NCBI GenBank assembly: GCA_002724185.1
Contig: PBOB01000027.1
Location: forward strand, 16,443 to 80,442
Origin: Acidiferrobacteraceae bacterium
GTDB taxonomy: Bacteria > Pseudomonadota > Gammaproteobacteria > Arenicellales > UBA868
Length of the DNA stretch: 64,000 bases
Direction: 5' to 3'
This document shows, piece by piece, positions 8,744-17,606 of this stretch. How positions within the stretch are numbered: position 1 is the first letter of the stretch; the number at the start of each line of letters is the position of its first letter. The notes below the pieces were generated by a model, which saw only the letters and a program-made list of their open reading frames with translations, ran no database searches and was not told the DNA's origin. The position numbers and the translations under genes were made by a program.

Positions 8744-9379
8744 TTGGTATTTATTGGTCGTTGAAATTTAACGGCGCAAATTGGGATTTTTCTATCATTA
8801 TGGTAGATGAAGTTTGGGATCACTTCAAAGACTTTCTGGTTGGTAAAAAACAGTGCCAGGGTTGTATTAAATAAACGCAGTATCTGGCTAATTGATATTT
8901 AATCACGATGTTAGGTTCCTATGAATGTATTGAAATTACACTTGTCCAATTTTTCAGACTTAAACGTGGCAATCTTAGATAGAAATCATTTTATCTTACC
9001 TTCGAATTTAGGAGCATGATCTTTGGAAGAGAGTTTTCGCGAAGTTTACCGAATTTTATATTGGCAGCAATATCGTATTATGCTCATTGAGATTCGGAGC
9101 AAAATGGCAAGTTCGAGATTCTCGTAAGTATCCGAGCGCCATACAATACTACGAAACCTTGATATATTTATTATTATAATTGACTAGTACATACTATTAA
9201 GGCAATGTATGTCCAGGGAATGCTTGCCAGTACATTGGTTAACGGCGGATTCTGTACCGAGGTCATTATGCTAAAAGTACCGGATCCTAAGAATCTGGAA
9301 TGATCACGGGAGATATTTTTTGAGAATAGCTTTGCCTAGTTAAGAAAGACAGGAAGTTGGAAGCTTTGGAGGAATAAAC
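8744..9379. other. 636-base region without a convincing gene
   Basis: This lies between the divergent gamma-glutamyltransferase and MORN-protein genes and is AT-rich. It contains only very short frames: 24 codons from 8800 with a CQGC motif, 32 codons from 8921, and 24 codons from 9016 overlapping the previous stop. None has a ribosome binding site or a recognisable product. The end nearest 9380 holds GGAGGA, the Shine-Dalgarno of the next gene. It may hold two divergent promoters or a decayed gene. Confidence 0.5.
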
Positions 9380-10309
9380 GTGAAGAAGTGCACAATTGTT
9401 ATGTTGTTACTTTGGCCTATACAAGTGTTTAGTGCTGATTACGGGAGCATATTGCTTAGCAAAGAAGATATTATAAATGTAGCTAGTGGAAATATATTTG
9501 AAATTAATATTGATCAGTGGCAGCCCATTGTTGGCCAGGGGATTAATTTACGACTTCGGGGCATAGAAATGCCTGCTTTAGAGGGTAGTTGCGACCAAGA
9601 AAGTAAATTAGCGGCGGATGCGCGTAATTTTGTCCATAAACTGCTAATCGGTGCTAGCAGCATTCTCTTAACGAATATTGATAGAGATGAAAATGCGTTT
9701 CGATTACTGGCAGATATAGATATCGACAACGTGTCTCTAGGAGCAACAATTGTCGATGCTGAACTTGGAGTTCCTTCAGAGAGCATCCTGCTGGGTGAAA
9801 ATGTAGAACAGATTTGGTGTGACTTTAATGTCTCTGAGCTTGCCTATAACAATGGTACTTATTCAGGCGAGATTGTGGATGGAATACCCAATGGGCAGGG
9901 TAGCTGGATAGGTTTAGGTGGTGATGAGTATGTTGGCTCTTGGCAAGATGGTATGTGGAATGGTGAAGGGGCATATAGATTTGGCGATGGCGAAGAGACG
10001 ATTGGCAATTATAAAAATGGCCTTCTTGATGGGCAGGGGGCCTGGATGCATCCAGATGGTCGACGATATGTCGGGGACTTCAATGATGGCCGAAGGCATG
10101 GTATAGGTACCTATATTTGGCCGAATGGTCATGAATATGAGGGCGCTTTCGATAATGACCAAAAACACGGTGTAGGTAGGTACACATTTGCGGATGGCTC
10201 CATAATCGAAGGAGAGTGGAACAATGGGAAGCCTTGGATAGCAATTTATATGGATCCCGAGGGTAACGAACTAGGCCAATATAAGGAGGGCGTCTGGTAC
10301 GGTAAATAG
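9380..10309 (+). CDS. exported protein with SNase-like domain and MORN repeats
   Basis: The 309-residue product begins with a signal peptide (about residues 1-19, cleavage after VFSA). A region resembling the staphylococcal-nuclease/thermonuclease fold follows at about 38-125, with GQGINLRLRGIEMPALEG and RNFVHKLL. The C-terminal half has about six MORN repeats (YxGxWxxGxxxGxGxxxxxDG) from about residue 161 to 292. MORN repeats are structural and often act at membranes or as lipid- or peptide-binding scaffolds. The usual nuclease catalytic Arg/Glu set is not convincingly complete, so activity is doubtful. The start is GTG, supported by GGAGGA about seven bases upstream. It converges on the Sel1/SH3 gene. 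Function unknown; a periplasmic or cell-surface role is inferred. Confidence 0.8.
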   Translation: MKKCTIVMLLLWPIQVFSADYGSILLSKEDIINVASGNIFEINIDQWQPIVGQGINLRLRGIEMPALEGSCDQESKLAADARNFVHKLLIGASSILLTNIDRDENAFRLLADIDIDNVSLGATIVDAELGVPSESILLGENVEQIWCDFNVSELAYNNGTYSGEIVDGIPNGQGSWIGLGGDEYVGSWQDGMWNGEGAYRFGDGEETIGNYKNGLLDGQGAWMHPDGRRYVGDFNDGRRHGIGTYIWPNGHEYEGAFDNDQKHGVGRYTFADGSIIEGEWNNGKPWIAIYMDPEGNELGQYKEGVWYGK

Positions 10310-10362
10310 CCGATCGGATTTTTTAGTAACAGGCAGGCACGAGGATAGATAAACGTTTAAGT

Positions 10363-11781
10363 TTATAGTTGCGCTTCAGACCAGCTTTTCTTCCACTCGC
10401 TTGTTACTCGCTCTAAAATAGTTATTTGTTCTATAGGTGTCCAGCCAAATACCGATTCTCTCGCCTTAACGCGGATCCATTCACCTTGACGACTGATAAA
10501 AATAACTTTTGCATCTTTCTCAAGAACGCCAAGTACAGACGAAGTCGATTCAGTTGATGGTTCTGATCGAGCTCGAACATAATCCGTATTAATGTACCAT
10601 CCATTATTGTCCTCACTTAAATATTCCCCAAAAATCCATACGTAAAGACCAGTTGGAACTTCGATCTTCGCCCACAAATCTTTTTCATCAATAACGCGTA
10701 TAGGCGTGCCCATTGTTAATAGTTTTAATAGAGGTGAATTTTTGTTATGCATGCCTAGAACTTCTGCAATTTTTGTTTGTACTATCGCTGCGCGAAATGG
10801 TGGTGTGTTTCCGTTGTCTGTAATTTGTTTAGTTGTCGTGATATTGATTGATGAAATAAGTTTCTCATTAATAGGTTGTTCGGCATAAGCAGCTAATCGT
10901 TCATTAAATGATTCATCCCATCGTTGTTGCCATTTTTCATCCTTGGACTCAATAAACATCAGATTTCGAGTTGGAATCCAGGCCGATACTGATTTCGGAG
11001 CGCGAACTTGTTTCCAGTCGTCTCGACTGCCTACGATTTCAACTCTATCTCCGGCCTCAAATGTCCCAACAACCGATGACGGTTGATCGGTGCCAGGAGC
11101 TATCCGAGCACGTACCCCTGTACCATTGATTGTTGCGCCTTCATCGTTAATATCGACATATCGGCTAGAGACCCATACTAGAATCCCTCCCGGCGGTTCA
11201 ATTCGTGACCATAATGAATCATTAGATATAGCACGAATAGGCGTCTCTGCTTGTAGTAGGCCAAGTATTGGTGCTGCGGTATTGCTGCCGGCATAGATAG
11301 TGGCCAATTCTTCATCCTTCGCTGCATCAATATATGCAAATCGGATTTCATCTATTTGAGTCAAGGCTTCGCGGGATAGTTTATCTTCGAGAACAGGTAG
11401 CATCCTTTTGGAAGCGTAGTCATGACCTTGCTCAGCCGCAAGACGAGCTAGTGCAATTGCCTGGTCAAGACTTTGTTCAGCACCCTCACCAAGGTAATGA
11501 ACTAGACTCAAATTATATTGTGCAGCAGATACATTCCGCGCAGCAGCCTGTTGCCACCAATCAATAGCGGAATTACGATCACGGGGAACTCCTTTGCCCT
11601 CCCAAAATAGAATACCTAGATTAAACATGGCGCCAGCATCACCAGCTTCAGCTAATGATTGCCATAGTTGATACGCTGTTTCATAATTACCATCAACATA
11701 GTTAGCAACAGCATCACTAAAATCGTCAGCAGACGAACTCAACGAAAGTGTGAAAATAATAAGTGTAAATAGAAGCTTCAT
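10363..11781 (-). CDS. exported Sel1-repeat and bacterial SH3-domain protein
   Basis: The 472-residue product has a signal peptide (about residues 1-17, LSLSSSADD). Two to three Sel1-like tetratricopeptide repeats follow (about 34-120, for example AMFNLGILFWEGKGV and AAQYNLSLVHYLGEG). Four bacterial SH3-like segments come next, starting near residues 156, 215, 330 and 395. The second and fourth carry the VRAR.xPG/S...VVG pattern that usually binds peptidoglycan or cell-wall stem peptides. The architecture suggests a periplasmic scaffold or cell-wall sensor. It converges with the MORN gene and lies near a LysM protein, so an envelope-related neighbourhood is likely. No enzymatic domain is seen. 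Confidence 0.82.
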   Translation of the reverse strand: MKLLFTLIIFTLSLSSSADDFSDAVANYVDGNYETAYQLWQSLAEAGDAGAMFNLGILFWEGKGVPRDRNSAIDWWQQAAARNVSAAQYNLSLVHYLGEGAEQSLDQAIALARLAAEQGHDYASKRMLPVLEDKLSREALTQIDEIRFAYIDAAKDEELATIYAGSNTAAPILGLLQAETPIRAISNDSLWSRIEPPGGILVWVSSRYVDINDEGATINGTGVRARIAPGTDQPSSVVGTFEAGDRVEIVGSRDDWKQVRAPKSVSAWIPTRNLMFIESKDEKWQQRWDESFNERLAAYAEQPINEKLISSINITTTKQITDNGNTPPFRAAIVQTKIAEVLGMHNKNSPLLKLLTMGTPIRVIDEKDLWAKIEVPTGLYVWIFGEYLSEDNNGWYINTDYVRARSEPSTESTSSVLGVLEKDAKVIFISRQGEWIRVKARESVFGWTPIEQITILERVTSEWKKSWSEAQL

Positions 11782-12236
11782 AGTGTTATGAGGGCTTTTT
11801 GCTCTCTATAATAATTACTATTATCGGCGATCAGCTATCCGAGTCATCCTTTGGATCAGTAAATGCGCTCTGACATTTAGCATGACCTTTAGTATTACTC
11901 AAGGGTCATATCGTCCTGCCATCTATCATAGTATGACACGTGAGGATGAATTATTTGTTATTAGTGTTAAGATTCTAATTTAGCGCACACCTTTTGTTGA
12001 CTAATTGTGGCATCATCTCCGACAATTCTAAGAAATTTACTAAAAATCGCGGCTGAAGCCTAGGAAAACATCCTAATTTAGGTGGACATGCATGCCTTAG
12101 CCGCAAACTTTTGACTACTAGGCTAGCGGTTATTTCACAGGGATGCTCGATGAAGATAATAAAATGGCATTTACACTCGCTGCATCAAGTACCTATTGAT
12201 AAAGAATTCGTGTAGATATATAGGCGATACGACCTG
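11782..12236. other. 455-base divergent intergenic region
   Basis: This lies between the divergent Sel1/SH3 and LysM genes. No open frame of convincing length or ribosome binding site is present on either strand. It probably holds promoters for both genes, but I could not place a clear -35/-10 pair. Confidence 0.5.
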
Positions 12237-12968
12237 ATGAAATCGATTCTAAAACTGGCATTTTGTCTTGTTTCATTTACAGTCTGTCATCAAGAAACTG
12301 CTATAGCGGGGATTCTGGAGTCATATACAGTTAAAGAGGGTGATACAGCCTGCGATATTGCCGAACAATATGGCATACCGTGCGTCCAACTTATCAAAAA
12401 GAATAGCTTGGGCGATAACGCATTAATCTTTCCTGGCCAGGTACTCAAAATACCAGATTCTTCAATGTGGAATGATTCTATGCCTTGCAAGATTGAAGTA
12501 ATTAGTTGGGTCAATGTGACTGTAGTAGGTGACTATCTTAAAGAAAACAAACAAGAGTTTGAGAAATTTGTAAGAAATAAGCTGCGCCTTAATAGTCCGT
12601 GGCTATCACATGAAGCACGAGATTATGGCAGTTTTTGGGCTGATATTGCTTACGACGATTCTGCTGAAACATTCATTGATGTTAATGCTGGCGAAGACGA
12701 GAGATTTATGCGTCGAGCAGAAGTAGATTGTAAAGTTCTATCTTCAGGTACAGATAGTGTGGTGCCAATTTATACGGCCTGCGAAGTATTTGGATGGGGC
12801 GACTATAGTCCATCAACATACAGTGAGTTTAGGCTTGAATCATTGTCTACAGCAACTGTCTCAAATTTGCCAGCTGGTGCTGAAACAATGTTAGGCCAGC
12901 TACTGTCAGAAATTAGTGGACGATTAATGGATTATCGGCAAAAAGAATGTCCGGGCATTGTTAAGTAA
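12237..12968 (+). CDS. exported LysM-domain protein
   Basis: The 243-residue product starts with a signal peptide (about 1-24, ending TAIA before GILES). One LysM domain follows at about residues 29-73, with the classic YTVKEGDTACDIAEQYGI opening and LIFPGQVLKIP ending; LysM binds peptidoglycan or chitin N-acetylglucosamine. The remaining 165 residues, with several cysteines (for example CKIEV and a late CPGIV), match no family that I recognise. The pair of Cys within the LysM (Cys39, Cys49) might form a disulfide. It is likely periplasmic or wall-attached. It converges with the nuclease gene downstream and sits beside other repeat-type envelope proteins. Confidence 0.78.
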   Translation: MKSILKLAFCLVSFTVCHQETAIAGILESYTVKEGDTACDIAEQYGIPCVQLIKKNSLGDNALIFPGQVLKIPDSSMWNDSMPCKIEVISWVNVTVVGDYLKENKQEFEKFVRNKLRLNSPWLSHEARDYGSFWADIAYDDSAETFIDVNAGEDERFMRRAEVDCKVLSSGTDSVVPIYTACEVFGWGDYSPSTYSEFRLESLSTATVSNLPAGAETMLGQLLSEISGRLMDYRQKECPGIVK

Positions 12969-13019
12969 GTTATTTTTCTATGATGGTGGTATTAGTCGTT
13001 GGTAATCTCGTTCTTCGAA

Positions 13020-13811
13020 CTATTTAGCAAAAAAATCTAATGCTATTCGTTTCGACTTTGGTCTATATTTCCAGATAGAGTGCTTAAAATTTGGTTGGAC
13101 AGCTCTTTGGAGATCAGCTTGATTTTCAAACGGAGAAAGTAAGTCTCTTATGCTGAGGGCTGTGCGCACAACTTCTTCAGAAGTCTCTTCAACATTGTCT
13201 AATACATATGATTGTAGATGATCTGGTGTTATATAGTCGACACATGCCTCTGGCCATTCACCGGTTTCTTGATGGATAGCCATGGCATAAGTGGATATTT
13301 GGAATGCATGATCATTTAGTATTTCGTGCTTCGGTTTTATAGTCGATTTTAGCTCTCTAACTTCACTAGGGTAGAGAAGATCGATAAATCCTTTAATTGG
13401 CACTCCAATATTAGCTATCTTTAACTCTATCTCATACTGATAGGCGAGGGGTTTTTCCCAGAATTTCATTAGAGGTAGGCAGGTGTCAATGCATTGTATT
13501 AGAACATTTCGCTCTTGTTCTATATATCGTGGATTATGGTGTTGTTTATCATTAGCAATTAATAACCGGAATCGTTTTTCAGCAGTTGATTTAAGTAGAG
13601 CAATATCAGGCTCCACATCTTGAGTTAACAATAATCCAATCATCTCATCAACAACAGTACCTCGATACATAGATGGACTCGCGGGTTCGCGAACTCCCAA
13701 GACTGAATAGATAATTCCCAATGCTGGGTCATTCTTAAACTGAATCATCGATGTGGCTGATAGGTGTGGAATGCCAAACCTTATAAATGGGTTGTTGTTT
13801 GTGTTTTGCAT
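13020..13811 (-). CDS. PD-(D/E)XK nuclease superfamily protein (RecB/Cas4-like)
   Basis: The 263-residue protein has the core of RecB-family nucleases: an N-terminal LSATSMIQFKNDPALG segment (17-32), RGTVVDEM (50-57) in the place of the usual GxxxH helix, the metal Asp144 in PIKGFIDLLY, Glu153-Leu-Lys155 in VRELKST, and the QxxxY motif Gln171/Tyr175 in FQISTYAMA. Single-domain members of this family occur in phages, CRISPR adaptation (Cas4) and repair. No helicase, cas gene or phage gene is adjacent, so its partner is unknown. No iron-sulfur cysteine cluster typical of Cas4/AddB is evident. It lies convergent to the LysM gene. Confidence 0.75.
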   Translation of the reverse strand: MQNTNNNPFIRFGIPHLSATSMIQFKNDPALGIIYSVLGVREPASPSMYRGTVVDEMIGLLLTQDVEPDIALLKSTAEKRFRLLIANDKQHHNPRYIEQERNVLIQCIDTCLPLMKFWEKPLAYQYEIELKIANIGVPIKGFIDLLYPSEVRELKSTIKPKHEILNDHAFQISTYAMAIHQETGEWPEACVDYITPDHLQSYVLDNVEETSEEVVRTALSIRDLLSPFENQADLQRAVQPNFKHSIWKYRPKSKRIALDFFAK

Positions 13812-14015
13812 CTATCGTATCTAATAATAGGGGCTGTTAATTCTGAGGGCGTAACGACCAGAATATTTATTGAAACTACAATTATTACAGCAAATGTAGG
13901 GTAGGTGTATAAAAATATAGTTAGTATGTTGAATTTTTTTTGTGTTTTATCGTTATACTTAAAATATACACAATTAGTAGTGACGGGCCAAAATAGTTGA
14001 TTATCTGACTACAGA

Positions 14016-14471
14016 ATGCGAACTATAGGAACAAATCAGTCACTTACATTCAGCTTCTGGTCATGTCACCATACCTGGCGTCGATCGTCTCTAAATACTT
14101 TGGTTTGTCTCGCAGGCTGTTCGATTGGTGATATTGGCACTATACTTGTGTTCCAGTTATTGCAGATTGAATGGCCAGTTCTGACGATATTATCTATTGC
14201 GATAGTGAACGGCCTTGTCACTTCAATTGCACTTGAAACTTGGCTTCTTTCTCGGAAAATGTCCTTCGGTAGGGCATTCCATACGGCTTGCGGTATGTCG
14301 TTATTATCAATGCTCTCGATGGAGTTGGCGATGAATATCGTCGATGTTGCAATGATGGGCGGGGCTAAGATAAGTTTATCCGTCCTTCCGTATATGCTTT
14401 TTGCTGGTTTTATAACGCCGCTTCCATATAATTATTGGAGGTTGAAATCATTAGGAAAGGCATGCCATTAA
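14016..14471 (+). CDS. DUF4396-family membrane protein
   Basis: The 151-residue protein has about four hydrophobic segments: residues 35-50, 55-75, 88-112 and 120-140. The C-terminal half, with FHTACGMSLLSMLSMELAMN and PYMLFAGFITPLPYNYWRLK, resembles the DUF4396 domain, a short integral membrane domain of unknown function sometimes linked to copper or multicopper oxidase proteins. Several Cys and His residues in the N-terminal part (CHHTW, CLAGC) could bind a metal. It stands alone, divergent from the nuclease gene and convergent with a dehydrogenase gene. Family assignment is fairly likely; the role is unknown. Confidence 0.62.
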   Translation: MRTIGTNQSLTFSFWSCHHTWRRSSLNTLVCLAGCSIGDIGTILVFQLLQIEWPVLTILSIAIVNGLVTSIALETWLLSRKMSFGRAFHTACGMSLLSMLSMELAMNIVDVAMMGGAKISLSVLPYMLFAGFITPLPYNYWRLKSLGKACH

Positions 14472-14502
14472 GCTATTGACTAATAGTATTGACATACTGC
14501 TG

Positions 14503-15495
14503 TTAAGTTATTTGTTGTGAATCAAAGTATCCTAGGTGTTTATCGATAGAATTTATCAGTGGTTGACCATTCTGAAATCGTTTGAGGTTCCTAAAGAAAA
14601 TATTTGCCATCGCAATCTTATATTCGCCATATTCGCCAGACATATGGGGTGAGATAATTACTTGGTTAAGATCCCAGAGAGGGCTTTTAGGGTGCAGTGG
14701 TTCGTTCTCAAAGACGTCCAACGCCGCACCAGCGATTGCATTAGTCATTAATGCATCAATTAATGCTGTTTCATCTACTAGTGCTCCTCGACCGATGTTT
14801 ATGAATCGGGCACTATTCTTCATTAGAGAGAACTGCTTTGAGCCAAATTTCCTAAATGTTTTCCTAGTTAGTGGTAATGCGACAACAACATAATCAGAAT
14901 CAGGTAAGAGACTATCAAGACTTTGTATCGGATGTATATATGAAAAATCTTCGTCATGATTGCGCCCAGAACGTCCAATGATAGTAACGTTACATCCGAC
15001 CGCTTGCAATAGGCGACCAATAGCTCGCCCAATTCCTCCCACTCCAACAACCAAGACGTTGGTCTTTTCAATATTCTCTGATCCCCGCCATGACCACTTA
15101 TGTGCAAGTTGTGCCTCATAAGTTTGAGGAAATCCTTTTGCAAAGGAAAGTAAGAATCCTAAAACATATTCCGCTATAGCGCGATCAAATACGCCTTTCA
15201 TGTTAGTAAGTTCAATATTGCTCTCGATTAGTTCTGGGAATAGCACAGCATCGACACCAGCACCACCCCATTGAATCCAGCGTAGATTGTCAACCGCATC
15301 CCATACTTGACGGAGTTCCGTAGCTTCAAAACTCCAACCGAGTAATATTGTTGCGCCAGGGAGTGCATCACGAAGTGATTGAGTATTTGGCGCACAGCGC
15401 ACGGTAACACCATTAAGCGCTATATCAGCTCCCGGGATTTCATTTACGTCAGAGACGCCGTGAATGACAACGATATTGTGATTATGAGTGATCAT
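14503..15495 (-). CDS. D-2-hydroxyacid dehydrogenase (NAD(P)-dependent)
   Basis: The 330-residue protein belongs to the D-isomer-specific 2-hydroxyacid dehydrogenases, which reduce 2-oxoacids such as glyoxylate, hydroxypyruvate or pyruvate. The dinucleotide motif VGVGGIGRAIG is at about 150-160. The catalytic triad is complete: Arg236 (NIGRGALV), Glu265 (DVFENEPL) and His284 (ISPHMSGEYG). The SPHMSGEYG ending resembles GhrA-like glyoxylate/hydroxypyruvate reductases, but the substrate cannot be fixed. It is cytosolic. It is first downstream of a minus-strand run with the DsbA-like isomerase (15-base gap) and thioesterase genes, so these may be one operon. Confidence 0.87.
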   Translation of the reverse strand: MITHNHNIVVIHGVSDVNEIPGADIALNGVTVRCAPNTQSLRDALPGATILLGWSFEATELRQVWDAVDNLRWIQWGGAGVDAVLFPELIESNIELTNMKGVFDRAIAEYVLGFLLSFAKGFPQTYEAQLAHKWSWRGSENIEKTNVLVVGVGGIGRAIGRLLQAVGCNVTIIGRSGRNHDEDFSYIHPIQSLDSLLPDSDYVVVALPLTRKTFRKFGSKQFSLMKNSARFINIGRGALVDETALIDALMTNAIAGAALDVFENEPLHPKSPLWDLNQVIISPHMSGEYGEYKIAMANIFFRNLKRFQNGQPLINSIDKHLGYFDSQQIT

Positions 15496-15510
15496 AGTGC
15501 ACGCCTTTTG

Positions 15511-16149
15511 CTAACTTTCGTGATCCTGTTTAATGTATGTGGTATTTTGGTCAGATCTTGGAGTAAGTTTTTGATCAAGTAGTTCGAGTCTGTCTTGTCC
15601 CCAGAAAATCTCATCTCCAATGACGTAAGATGGTACGCCAAAAACTCCTCTTGAAATAGCCTCGTCGGTATGGAAGTCTAGGAGATCTGCTATCTGCGAA
15701 TCTTGAGCTCGATTCATGAGTTGAGTAGGATTTAAAGATTGACTTACGATGATATTTCTGAGAGTAACTGGATTTGTGATGTCCTGGTCTTTCACCCAGA
15801 ATGCCCGCATCAGTTCATATGCTAAATTCGTTGGATCTATCGCCAGTTGTGTGCATGCTATTACCAGTTTATTTGCTAAAGTATCTGAAGATTGCAAATA
15901 CTTCGGTTGTAGATTCAGAGGTAATCTTAAATGTCGACGCCATCTTTCTAGCTCAATAAGTCGATAAGCCTTTCTTTCACTAGATCGATTCTCCAAAACT
16001 TGCCCACCTGTTTTAGATAGCAGCTTCACCAAATCGATAGGTTTGTAGTCAAGATATAGATTGTAACAATCTGCAATGCTCCGCATGCGATGATCCCCAA
16101 AATAAGCCCAGGGTGACGATATGGTAAAGTAATAGTGTAGAGTATCCAT
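15511..16149 (-). CDS. 2-hydroxychromene-2-carboxylate isomerase / DsbA-family oxidoreductase
   Basis: The 212-residue protein is of the kappa-GST/DsbA-like group (PF01323). It starts with YYFTISSPWAYFG (residues 6-18), in which a Ser replaces the redox CxxC and is thought to activate glutathione. The C-terminal GVFGVPSYVIGDEIFWGQDRL is the hallmark thioredoxin-fold end of HCCA isomerases. Characterised members isomerise 2-hydroxychromene-2-carboxylate in naphthalene degradation with glutathione, but no aromatic pathway is nearby and many homologues have other, unknown roles. It is 15 bases upstream of the dehydrogenase gene and 33 bases after the thioesterase gene. Confidence 0.85.
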   Translation of the reverse strand: MDTLHYYFTISSPWAYFGDHRMRSIADCYNLYLDYKPIDLVKLLSKTGGQVLENRSSERKAYRLIELERWRRHLRLPLNLQPKYLQSSDTLANKLVIACTQLAIDPTNLAYELMRAFWVKDQDITNPVTLRNIIVSQSLNPTQLMNRAQDSQIADLLDFHTDEAISRGVFGVPSYVIGDEIFWGQDRLELLDQKLTPRSDQNTTYIKQDHES

Positions 16150-16182
16150 GTTGGTTATTTCTATTAGATCAGTAGATAGTCA

Positions 16183-16587
16183 TTAAAAGTGCTGCGCAAT
16201 ACAATGTGGTACTGCGATTATCTCTCTTGTGCCTAGATCCATTATCACACTAGTTACATTGCCATCAAGTGCTATAACACCGTTGGACTTTACAATCTGA
16301 TGTTTAAGTCTATAGCTTTTATTACCCAACCATTCGGGTGCAGTAATAATTCGGATATCGTCTCCGACAAGGCACTCTTCGAGATAGTTGTAGTTGAGAT
16401 TAACTACTACTGATCCATACTGTTGTATAGAGTCGCGTACAGTTACATCTGTTTCTCTGTAGAGACCACACTTGCGAAGCCACTCCGATCTTCCAAGTTC
16501 AATTAATCTTGCACTTTCTACATGGTTTAGGTGATTTAATCGATCAACATGAGAATCGTCTACACGAAAAATAGTTTCTGACTGCAT
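16183..16587 (-). CDS. hot-dog-fold acyl-CoA thioesterase (YbgC/4HBT-like)
   Basis: The 134-residue size and the sequence FRVDDSHVDRLNHLNHVESARLIELGRSEWL near the start fit the 4-hydroxybenzoyl-CoA thioesterase family, whose active site lies at the start of the long hot-dog helix. The usual catalytic Asp equivalent appears to be Asp15 (HVDRLNH). The rest has the expected beta strands, with VNLNYNYLEECLVGDDIRI. It probably hydrolyses an acyl-CoA in the cytosol. It precedes the isomerase and dehydrogenase genes with short gaps, suggesting an operon. The substrate is unknown. Confidence 0.78.
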   Translation of the reverse strand: MQSETIFRVDDSHVDRLNHLNHVESARLIELGRSEWLRKCGLYRETDVTVRDSIQQYGSVVVNLNYNYLEECLVGDDIRIITAPEWLGNKSYRLKHQIVKSNGVIALDGNVTSVIMDLGTREIIAVPHCIAQHF

Positions 16588-16670
16588 ATTTTCAATCCTA
16601 TCCGTAGTCGGCCGACCATTTTTTCATTTGTTGTGAAAGCATAGCCGACATCATAATTATTAAATAATGT

Positions 16671-17537
16671 TTACAGTGTTCTTATGCTGCGGTCCTTGCG
16701 AGCGCTAAAGGTAGCTGTTGCGATGATAATTGCGCCACCAATCCAAACCCATATGCTCGGATTTTCATTAAACATAATTAGTCCTAGCAAAGTAGCCCAG
16801 ATAAGTTGGAGAAACATTACTGGCTGTAGTGCTGTGATTTCTGATATTTGAAAGGCGCGATTCATAGCATAATGCCCTGAGGTAGCAAGAATTGCTGTAA
16901 CAAGTAGCCAAAATAGTTCCCATGCATCCGGAGCTTTCCAGACGAAGATCGCAAATGGCAACAGGACTAGTGTTGCGAATAGAGACAAGAATGCAACAAT
17001 CGTTGTATTGGATTCTGTTTTTGTTAGAGTTTTGGCCATAAGTAGAGAGCATGAAAAAAGGCACGCAGAAACAAGAAGAACTACGGAACCACTGTCAATC
17101 ACCTGAATTCCGGGTCTCAGAATTAATATAGTGCCAACTAGTCCTGCGGTCACCGCAATGATCCGGTGTGGATAGAGTGACTCTCTAAGAAATATTATTG
17201 CACCGATAGTGATAAATATTGATGAGGTAAAACCTAGGGCTGTTACCTCGGCGACAGGAACTCGTGTCATGGCAAAGAACCAGCACATAACAGCCATACC
17301 GTGTATTACTCCTCGGACTGCAAGTAATCGAATTCGTTGTGGACGTTTTTTAGTGATTCGAAATTTGAGAAAAATTGGAAAGACTAAAATTAAGCCGAAC
17401 ACATAGCGGACGAAAGCTGCTTGTATCGGATTGAGTTCAGACCCAAGCCATCGGACTACCCCGGTGACTCCGACCAAACAGAGTCCGGATAAGATCATCC
17501 AAGCCGCCCCCCGAATTATTGAACTTTCAATTTTCAA
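16671..17537 (-). CDS. EamA/DMT-family transporter
   Basis: The 288-residue, very hydrophobic protein has about ten predicted helices arranged as two EamA repeats, the hallmark of drug/metabolite exporters such as RhaT- or S-adenosylmethionine-type carriers. The first repeat includes QAAFVRYVFGLILVFPIF and FFAMTRVPVAEVTALGFTSSIF; the second includes SGHYAMNRAFQISEITALQP. It sits in the inner membrane. Substrate cannot be inferred. A second EamA gene lies at 24.9-25.8 kb. It ends 83 bases before the thioesterase gene on the same strand. Confidence 0.87.
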   Translation of the reverse strand: MKIESSIIRGAAWMILSGLCLVGVTGVVRWLGSELNPIQAAFVRYVFGLILVFPIFLKFRITKKRPQRIRLLAVRGVIHGMAVMCWFFAMTRVPVAEVTALGFTSSIFITIGAIIFLRESLYPHRIIAVTAGLVGTILILRPGIQVIDSGSVVLLVSACLFSCSLLMAKTLTKTESNTTIVAFLSLFATLVLLPFAIFVWKAPDAWELFWLLVTAILATSGHYAMNRAFQISEITALQPVMFLQLIWATLLGLIMFNENPSIWVWIGGAIIIATATFSARKDRSIRTL

Positions 17538-17606
17538 GGGATGTTTCTATGTGTACACAACAGGCATCTATTAGCTATATCAGCCCAGCGATCGTCTTTA
17601 AGTGAG

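Noticed and set aside
8800..8874. 24-codon frame with a CQGC motif
   Set aside because: No ribosome binding site, very short, and no recognisable product; listed only as part of the gap.
8921..9087. Two abutting frames of 32 and 24 codons
   Set aside because: The overlap (ATGA) is interesting, but neither has coding signals beyond being open; chance is likely in AT-rich DNA.
10310..10366. CCGATCGG followed by a T-run, and an ATAAAC/GTTTAT repeat, between convergent genes
   Set aside because: The first has no loop and cannot form a stable hairpin; the second is short, AT-only and overlaps a stop codon.
13020..13811. Cas4 of a CRISPR system
   Set aside because: No repeats, other cas genes or iron-sulfur Cys cluster are nearby; it is better called a general PD-(D/E)XK nuclease.
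15749..15967. Antisense open frames such as this one opposite real genes
   Set aside because: Its product matches no family and it lies wholly inside a well-supported gene on the other strand; the same holds for other such frames.
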